Source of the DNA: Botryococcus braunii
Taxonomy: Eukaryota > Chlorophyta > Trebouxiophyceae
Assembly: GCA_002005505.1 (NCBI GenBank)
Contig: MVGU01000981.1
Location: 89,501-153,500, forward strand
DNA length: 64,000 nt
Reading direction: 5' to 3'
Part shown: positions 57,989 to 64,000 of the stretch, piece by piece
How positions within the stretch are numbered: the stretch's first letter is position 1
Layout of the letters: every line of letters starts with the position of its first letter
Program-made: the position numbers and the translations under genes
Notes under the pieces: model-generated
Told to the model about the DNA's origin: nothing
Database searches by the model: none
The model's input: the letters and a program-made list of their open reading frames with translations, nothing else

Positions 57989-60900
57989 ATGGATGCCACT
58001 TGCTTGCATGAATTGCACTCTCTTGTGGCCTCCAAATTGGGAAAGGAAGGGGTGAACCTTGTGGTGCCAAATGTTAGGAAGGCTGAATCTGAGATTTCCA
58101 AGTTTTTAGGGGAACAAAGGTGCAACCCGTCCCTCACTTGTTGTTTCATTGTGGGAAGGAAAGCTTGGAAAAGTAAGAGTCTCTATGCTCACCGTATGCA
58201 AGGAAGGATTGTGGAAGTGTGTTCAGGAAGGAAGGGACAGGCGGCAGACATGAATGGTCAAACTAGTGTATACCCATTCTCTTTTATATGTTGTGTGGTT
58301 CCCCCAAGACCCACACTCACCATGGGAAGTGTTACTACTGACTCTCCGCTCGCTATGACCTTTCCTGCGAATGTTAAGGGGAAAATCCTTTCAGTGTTGT
58401 TTGACAGTGGGGCGTCTCATTCCTTTATTAAAAGTGATACTTTGCAAGGACTTGGGGTGCGCTATAAACCCTCGAGTATCTCAGTGACTCTTGCGGATGG
58501 AAGTGTGTCTGATACGAAAGGAACGGTCGATGTGTCATTTACGCTTAAGCCCGGTGTAAGCTCCCGTCATAACTTCATTGTAAGCCCTGCCATGATTGAT
58601 GGGGTAGACATGATTTTGGGGCATGATTGGATGGAAGCAAGGGGAGCCTCCATTGATTTTCGTGTGAAAGCTGCTCACTTTAGACATCATGGGAAGTGGG
58701 TTACCTTAACACGAGCAGATTCACCCTTGCCGGTTGGGCCAAAACTTGTTTGGGGTCTTCAAGCAAAAGAAAGGAAGGAGGGAAGGAAGGACAGGAATGG
58801 AAGGGGATGGAAGGGGCAAGATGTATGGAAAGTTTGCTTGTATACTGTGCTTGTGAATGACCAGGCTGAGTTGGTGGACATCACCGGGGAGGACGCCTCA
58901 AGTGGGGTCGACCTGGCGGATACCGACCAATCTGTGGATGACACGCCCGTCGTCACAAAACCCACCAGTGGTACCGGTATGACTTTCACTCAACAAATAA
59001 ATGATATGCTGGAAGGAAAACCGCAGGCATTGAAGGAGTTGTTACGTGCTAATGAGGATTTGTTTGCCAAGCAACTCCCGGGGCTACCTCCGGAAAGGGA
59101 AGTATTTCACACAATAAATTTGGAGGAAGGACATCGGCCTCCCAATAGGCCCGCGTACCGGCTAGCTCCAAGTGAGCTTGCGGAGTGCGAGAAAACAGTG
59201 GATGAGATGTTGAAATTGGGATTGATCAGGCCAAGTTGCTCCCCTTTTGCTTCACCTGTTTTGTTCGTTAGGAAGAAGGATGGAAGTTTACGGATGGTTA
59301 TAGATTACCGTCCCCTCAACAAAATCACCATCTCTGATAGATACCCTCTACCCAGAATTGATGACATGTTAGATAAACTTAAGGGAGCAAAAGTGTTTTC
59401 AAGCTTGGACTTACTGTCTGGATACCATCAGGTCAGGCTTCGGAAGGAGGATGTGCCAAAGACTGCCTTTCGGACCCCTTTTGGTTTGTACGAATTTCTT
59501 GTTCTCCCCTTTGGTCTGACAAATGCCCCCGCCACATTTCAGAGGTTGATGAATGAAGTCTTTCATGACTTTATAAGGGAAGGATTTGTGGTGGTGTATT
59601 TAGATGATGTGCTCATTTACAGCAAAACGGAAGATGAACACTTGGGGCAGTTGGAGAGAGTTTTCACCCGTCTGCGTGAACATCAACTCTTGGCAAAACT
59701 TGTTAAATGTTCTTTCTTTGAGAACCAATTGAAGTACTTGGGACACATTATTGGTGCAAATGGATTGGAAGTGGATATGGATAAAGTCAAGGTGGTGCAA
59801 GAGTGGCCTTCACCCACAAACGTAACGGAAGTTAGAAGGTTTTTGGGGTTGTCTAACTATTTTCGCAAATTCATCCAAAACTATAGTATCCTAGCAACCC
59901 CATTGACCGCTCTCTCTGGAGCAAAGGCACCTTGGAAGTGGGGACAGGAGCAACAGGAAGCATTCACCAAAATCAAGGAAGCATTGGTAAGAGCCCCTAT
60001 CCTGACACTCCCGGATGTACGTCGGCCATTCAAGGTGGTGTGCGACGCATGCGGTTACGGCGTGGGAGCTGTGTTGTTTCAAGATGGGAAGGTTTGTGCT
60101 TATTTTAGCAAGAAGTTGGGAGCAAGCGAGAGGAACTACAGTGCCACGGAACGGGAATTATTGGCTGTGGTGTATGCTCTCACGGAATGGAGATGTTATC
60201 TTTTGGGGAAGCCAGTGACAGTGGTAACGGATCACAAGTGTAATACCTTCTTGGGTCAACAGGTTGGGCTTAGTCCTCGGAGGGCTCGGTGGGCCGAGCG
60301 CCTGCAGGAGTTTGAGATTGAATGGGTATGGGAACCGGGAAAGACCAACATTGCGGACCCGCTCTCCAGGTGTTTCACTCAACATGGTCACCCTGGATCT
60401 GGGGGAAGGGACAATGGAGTAGTGGCCGGGGTTGCCCTCCGGCGCAAGCGTACGCGCCCCTCTCCGGACTGCCTCACCCCCTCCAGATTGGATGCAGCTC
60501 GGTCCCGCAAGGTTCGAAAAGTCACGGAGCCCGCTCAGGAGGTCCAAGACCCCCTCGGCACGATGGAGCAAATTGGGTTGGCCAGCCCAAGTGAGCTCAC
60601 CCCCGATACCGATGGGTACGAAACCTTACTTGGAAAACTTGGGAAGGCTTACACAGATGATCCTTGGTTGGCAGTGCGCGCGAATCGTCGGAAGGTTAGT
60701 CTTAAGGGAGGCTTTTGGGAAAGGAATGGACGGAAGTATGCTCCTGCATTGTTTGAGGAAAGGAAGAATGGGGAACTTGTTGTTGAGAATCTGCGACGTG
60801 GAATTTTGGAAGCATTGCATGACCCGCCTCATGTTGGGCACCCTGGAGTAACTCGCATGTATGAGCTTCTCACAAGGGAATGGTATTGGCCTGGAATGTA

Positions 60901-62158
60901 TGAGGATGTCAAAGCCTATGTTGCTCATTGTGACTCTTGCCAGTGGGTCAAGGCTCGGAATACTTTGCCTGCTGGTCTTCTTCACCCTTTACAACTACCA
61001 GTCAGGAAGTGGCAAAGTTTGTCCATGGTTTTCATTACTAATTTGCCAAAGACTCCCAATGGAAATGATGCTATTTGGGTTGTCGTGGATAGGCTTAGCA
61101 AGTGTGCTCATTTTGCAGCTACAACCATGAATGCGGATGCTTATACGGTGGCACAATTGCTAAGGACACGGGTATGGATGTATCATGGATATCCGGAGGA
61201 AATTGTTTCTGATCGGGACCCCCGCTTTGTGAGTAAGTTTATGAAGGCGTTACATGAACTTACCGGATGTCGGCCTGCCCTTTCAACTGCCTTCCATCCT
61301 CAAACAGATGGGCAAACTGAAAGGACAAACCGCATTTTGGGAGATTATCTGAAACATTATGTTGCAGATCATGGAAGGGATTGGGATAGTTATTTGCCCG
61401 AAGCCGAATTTGCGTACAATAACTCTTGGCAAACTTCTATCAACACAACACCCTTCAGGCTTACATATGGTCAAGATCCGAACGTCCCGTTTGCAAATGG
61501 GCACTTGGGAAAAACTGGAGTTGGGAGTGCGGATGAGTTTGTGAGGAAGATGGGTTTGGACATCCGACGGGCACAAAAGTTTTTGGCTGCAGCCCAGGAC
61601 CGGCAAACTGCCTATGCAAATAGGCGTCGCAGCGATGTGTCGTTTGCGCCGGGTGACTACGTGCTTGTGGATCGGGACTTCTTTGCAGTTCACAGGAAAC
61701 TTCCACAGAAGTTTGCGCCTCGGCGTGTGGGACCCTTCAAGGTTCTTAGCTCGCCTGGCCCCAACGCGTACCGCTTGGAGTTTCCAGACGGCTACGACCG
61801 GTATCATCCGACCGTGAATGTCAACTTCCTCACCCCCTACCGTACCGCTGATGTCCCACGTGTGCGTCCGCCGCCGCCGCCGCCCCCGCACCTCGTCAAC
61901 GACCATATCGAATACGAGATTGGTGGCATTGTGGACCACAAGCCACTCATGGACGACCGCGGCCGCACTCTCTACGACCCGGATGGAACCCCGCATATGC
62001 AATACCTTGTGCGATGGAAAGGTTACACGCCCGACGACGATACGTGGGAACCACTCACGAATTTTACGCGCTGCCGCCAGCAAGTGGAGCAGTACAGAGG
62101 GAGTCACGGGTTGCCTCCATTGCCTCCCAGGGGCACAATCCCTCGGATTCGCCCTTAG
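57989..62158 (+). CDS. pol: Gypsy pol polyprotein, integrase active site mutated
   Basis: 1389 residues. The ATG at 57989 sits in GCCATGG, an optimal eukaryotic start context, so reinitiation after gag is possible. The frame also overlaps gag by 13 bases in -1 phase, so frameshifting is the alternative. Protease motif FDSGASHSFI is at about residue 136. RT has LRMVIDYRPLNK and the catalytic YLDDVLIYS at about 537. RNase H starts at CDACGYGVGAVL (about 685). The integrase zinc domain has GHPGVTRM and CDSCQWVK. The expected MDFI is MVFI, so residue 1014 is Val instead of the first catalytic Asp; SDRDPRF and GQTERTN remain. A chromodomain (YEIGGIVDHK, YLVRWKGYTPDDDTWEP) precedes the TAG. Confidence 0.94.
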   Translation: MDATCLHELHSLVASKLGKEGVNLVVPNVRKAESEISKFLGEQRCNPSLTCCFIVGRKAWKSKSLYAHRMQGRIVEVCSGRKGQAADMNGQTSVYPFSFICCVVPPRPTLTMGSVTTDSPLAMTFPANVKGKILSVLFDSGASHSFIKSDTLQGLGVRYKPSSISVTLADGSVSDTKGTVDVSFTLKPGVSSRHNFIVSPAMIDGVDMILGHDWMEARGASIDFRVKAAHFRHHGKWVTLTRADSPLPVGPKLVWGLQAKERKEGRKDRNGRGWKGQDVWKVCLYTVLVNDQAELVDITGEDASSGVDLADTDQSVDDTPVVTKPTSGTGMTFTQQINDMLEGKPQALKELLRANEDLFAKQLPGLPPEREVFHTINLEEGHRPPNRPAYRLAPSELAECEKTVDEMLKLGLIRPSCSPFASPVLFVRKKDGSLRMVIDYRPLNKITISDRYPLPRIDDMLDKLKGAKVFSSLDLLSGYHQVRLRKEDVPKTAFRTPFGLYEFLVLPFGLTNAPATFQRLMNEVFHDFIREGFVVVYLDDVLIYSKTEDEHLGQLERVFTRLREHQLLAKLVKCSFFENQLKYLGHIIGANGLEVDMDKVKVVQEWPSPTNVTEVRRFLGLSNYFRKFIQNYSILATPLTALSGAKAPWKWGQEQQEAFTKIKEALVRAPILTLPDVRRPFKVVCDACGYGVGAVLFQDGKVCAYFSKKLGASERNYSATERELLAVVYALTEWRCYLLGKPVTVVTDHKCNTFLGQQVGLSPRRARWAERLQEFEIEWVWEPGKTNIADPLSRCFTQHGHPGSGGRDNGVVAGVALRRKRTRPSPDCLTPSRLDAARSRKVRKVTEPAQEVQDPLGTMEQIGLASPSELTPDTDGYETLLGKLGKAYTDDPWLAVRANRRKVSLKGGFWERNGRKYAPALFEERKNGELVVENLRRGILEALHDPPHVGHPGVTRMYELLTREWYWPGMYEDVKAYVAHCDSCQWVKARNTLPAGLLHPLQLPVRKWQSLSMVFITNLPKTPNGNDAIWVVVDRLSKCAHFAATTMNADAYTVAQLLRTRVWMYHGYPEEIVSDRDPRFVSKFMKALHELTGCRPALSTAFHPQTDGQTERTNRILGDYLKHYVADHGRDWDSYLPEAEFAYNNSWQTSINTTPFRLTYGQDPNVPFANGHLGKTGVGSADEFVRKMGLDIRRAQKFLAAAQDRQTAYANRRRSDVSFAPGDYVLVDRDFFAVHRKLPQKFAPRRVGPFKVLSSPGPNAYRLEFPDGYDRYHPTVNVNFLTPYRTADVPRVRPPPPPPPHLVNDHIEYEIGGIVDHKPLMDDRGRTLYDPDGTPHMQYLVRWKGYTPDDDTWEPLTNFTRCRQQVEQYRGSHGLPPLPPRGTIPRIRP

Positions 62159-62682
62159 GCCCCGTCGACCGGTTGGCCCTCCTTGGAGGGGTCTCTCTGT
62201 ATGGCCATATGGACTGTGGATAGGCTAGGGTAAGGCTGCCTTACCCGGTAGGGTGGACCATGGGTCCCTTACCTGGATAGATCATTGTGCACATTAGGCT
62301 CGACATGGCCGCCTCACTTCATTGCCACTGGACATGGAACTTTGGACTCTGGAACTTTGGACTCGACCTTGGTTTGAACCTCACTTGACCTTTGCCTTAT
62401 GGACTTGTGGACTTCTCGACTTATGAACTTCTGGACTTTTGGCTCTCCGTGGACTTAGCTGTTTCCTCCGTTTCGTCTTTTGTCATGTTTGTCATGAATG
62501 ATACTTATTCTTATTTCTATATGGTGGGGACCCCGATACGCAGCGATCGGCTGGGGTCTGGCAACACGGGAGGCGGGTTGCCCGTAGGTAGTGTTCTGAG
62601 TCTCCGCATGTTGGAAGGTCTTTTGTTGTTTTGTTGCGCTCTGCCTTCTGCGCGGGGACGCACAGGCATAGGGGGGGGAGTA
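62159..62682 (+). other. Gypsy 3' untranslated region and polypurine tract
   Basis: No gene. It includes imperfect repeats of GGACTTGTGGACTT and GGAACTTTGGACT type near 62335-62445. The polypurine tract is AGGGGGGGGAGTA at 62670-62682. Confidence 0.75.
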
Positions 62683-63170
62683 TGTAGTGAGGTGACGCGT
62701 GCGGTGCCGCGTCTGCGTACCTCATGCGGCTCGCCTTTCGAATTATGTGCAGGTCTTTCGAATTACGTGCACGCCTGCATGTGTGCGCATGTGTCTTCAC
62801 GCACGTCGTACTACGAGAAGCTTCACAATATAGGATGTTCATGAAATGTCCAAAAGGATGCCCTCTCGTCATCCTTCTCGTGGTGCTCGGGAGAGCATCA
62901 CATAGAAGGGCGATGTAGCCGGGTTCACACAAGTTGGACTCACACTTCGAGAGACACACTTATCTTTGGGGTCTGGATATATCTGTTGCATATTATATTG
63001 TATTGGCGTTGGCCATATTGTTTATTGGAGACTCGGAATCGCCTGCGTGAGGAGGAGCTGCGTATTGTAAGAGGAATCGGCGTCACGTTTACTGCCTCGC
63101 GGTGTCACCCCTTCCTTAAACCCTAGTATCTCTTATTATTAAACTTGCATACACGTCTCCCTTTGTTTCA
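62683..63170 (+). repeat. 3' LTR of gypsy 56210-63170
   Basis: 488 bp, two differences from 56210-56697. Followed by acact. Confidence 0.95.
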
Positions 63171-64000
63171 ACACTCCCATGCATGGCCCACACTTGCGTG
63201 GCTGGCACCACATTGTCCTTGGGCATCACAAATTGAATTCTCATCTCTAACATGTCTCTCAGGCACTGAACAGGTCCCACCCGTACAGCTCATCTCACTT
63301 GGACCATCTGCAGTCTGATCAGAGACTGCCCCCCTCTCATCTCTTACAAGTGAAACAGGTCTCTCGGTGTCCTGCCCCAATTCCTGCGCTTCCCCTGGTC
63401 CCTGTGACTCTGTGTCACCTTCAGTCATCCCCTCTCGCTCACAGCTCTCTCCCTTATCCTGTGCCAGCAGGATATCTCGAGCCGCAGTTCGTTGCTCGTA
63501 GCGTTGAGCCCGCGACAGTCCGTCCGGAGGCGGAATGGTAGTAGCCGGATGAGTGTTACGCAGTGATTGCTGTACTCGCTCTAAGATCCGTTGGTGTTGC
63601 CCGCCGTCTGCACTTCCTCGCGCCAGTCGTTGAATTGCGTCCAGAGCCCCGGACTGATCCAAGTCCGGCTGCTGTTCTCCCGTGCTTGATTCGGGAGTCA
63701 CATTGAGAATGCCCTCCTCTTGGGAAAGCTTCCCCTGACTAGCAGGCTCAGTTGCAGCCTGGTCAGAGGGTACTGGGAAGGAGCTGTCAGGTCTACTGCT
63801 GGAGCATGGGCTGCTGACAGTCTGATTCTGCGTGCTGCGCTGTGGCAATGACACCACTGGGTTGCTGCTGTGCATTGGCCCTGGTAAGTCTTCAGGGTAT
63901 GAGAACTGCTGAGGCTGGTCAGGGAGAACTGCCATTCCCACCCGAGTAGCTCCTCGAATGTGTTTTACAAATTGGACATCTCTGCTCTCTCTCCATATCC
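63171..64000 (-). pseudogene. pol: Copia family C integrase C-terminus and linker, runs off window
   Basis: The minus-strand frame is open from the window edge. It starts with WRESRDVQFVKHIRG, the end of the integrase region (compare WKESRDVTFLEHLRG at 52080 in copia B), followed by a polar, Ser/Gln/Glu-rich linker (QRLARGSADGGQHQRILERV, IPPPDGLSRAQRYEQR). The latter aligns with the NLARGG and LPPGTTLTRDQRYEQR blocks of copia A and B. It is interrupted at 63175 by the gypsy and continues at 56209. Gag and most of integrase lie beyond 64000. Confidence 0.9.

Larger units (their letters stand above)
56210..63170 (+). mobile_element. Ty3/gypsy chromovirus, plus strand, near-complete
   Basis: 6961 bp with 488-bp LTRs that differ at two adjacent sites by eye (CT near 56645 against AA near 63118). 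TSD acact (56205-56209 and 63171-63175). It is inserted in the linker of copia C. Order: LTR, primer site, gag, pol with chromodomain, about 510 bp of untranslated sequence, polypurine tract, LTR. Both frames are open, but the first catalytic Asp of integrase is replaced by Val. It is a cousin of the minus-strand gypsy at 44230-50719, with similar gag and pol. Confidence 0.96.
32971..64000 (-). mobile_element. Copia family C element, minus strand, hosting the nested stack
   Basis: The outermost element of the right half. Its 3' LTR is 32971-33696 and its RT/RNase H is 33715-35004. RT N-terminus and linker continue at 55453-56209, and more linker at 63171-64000 runs off the window. Two insertions split it: copia B (35005-55452, TSD aaagc) and gypsy (56210-63170, TSD acact). 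Its coding parts join in frame across both. An in-frame TAA near 55788 disables it. The bases left of the LTR are cttat; the matching duplication would lie beyond 64000. Confidence 0.93.

Overview
The window looks like repeat-rich, gene-poor nuclear DNA of a green-lineage eukaryote. The base composition is balanced, there are long (CT)n, (GA)n, (CA)n and (TACA)n tracts, and about half the window is Ty1/copia and chromodomain-bearing Ty3/gypsy LTR retrotransposons. The copia primer site resembles a plant-type initiator tRNA-Met. A charophyte alga such as Chara is my best guess, but this is an inference from style and no marker gene confirms it. No rRNA, tRNA, CRISPR or prokaryotic operon was seen.

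Left end (1-7424): the 3' part of a plus-strand copia element (family A), split by a 4292-bp gypsy element with identical 163-bp LTRs and a perfect 5-bp target duplication. That gypsy copy has lost most of pol. Middle (7425-32970): mostly non-coding DNA with microsatellites, a dispersed GC-rich repeat that recurs beside (CT)n tracts, one solo copia LTR (family D, 19122-19890), a LINE-like scrap, and a few weakly supported host exons, the best at 24486-25980 on the minus strand.

Right half (32971-64000): a nested stack resolved by exact target duplications. A minus-strand copia (family C, running off the right end) was hit by a plus-strand copia (family B, 35005-55452, TSD aaagc) and by a plus-strand gypsy (56210-63170, TSD acact). 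The family B copia received a family C solo LTR (35988-36716, TSD atttt) and a plus-strand gypsy (39152-51792, TSD ctgtt). That gypsy in turn holds a minus-strand gypsy (44230-50719, TSD tgacg). Removing each insertion with one TSD copy restores the reading frame of its host.

Most notable: (1) every copia LTR here, in four diverged families, carries two copies of a 131-145 bp structured module. Copy 1 ends CAG|GT and copy 2 ends CAG|G, and the unit is always 328-333 bp, an arrangement that looks like an intron or a regulatory RNA. The two copies stay identical within an LTR while families diverge, which implies concerted evolution. (2) The copia primer site matches the anticodon region of initiator tRNA-Met, and the LTR end carries its exact 10-base complement. 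(3) Two gypsy copies place gag and pol in one frame separated by a single UGA inside a conserved small hairpin. (4) Several gypsy copies are recent but defective, which suggests mobilisation in trans.
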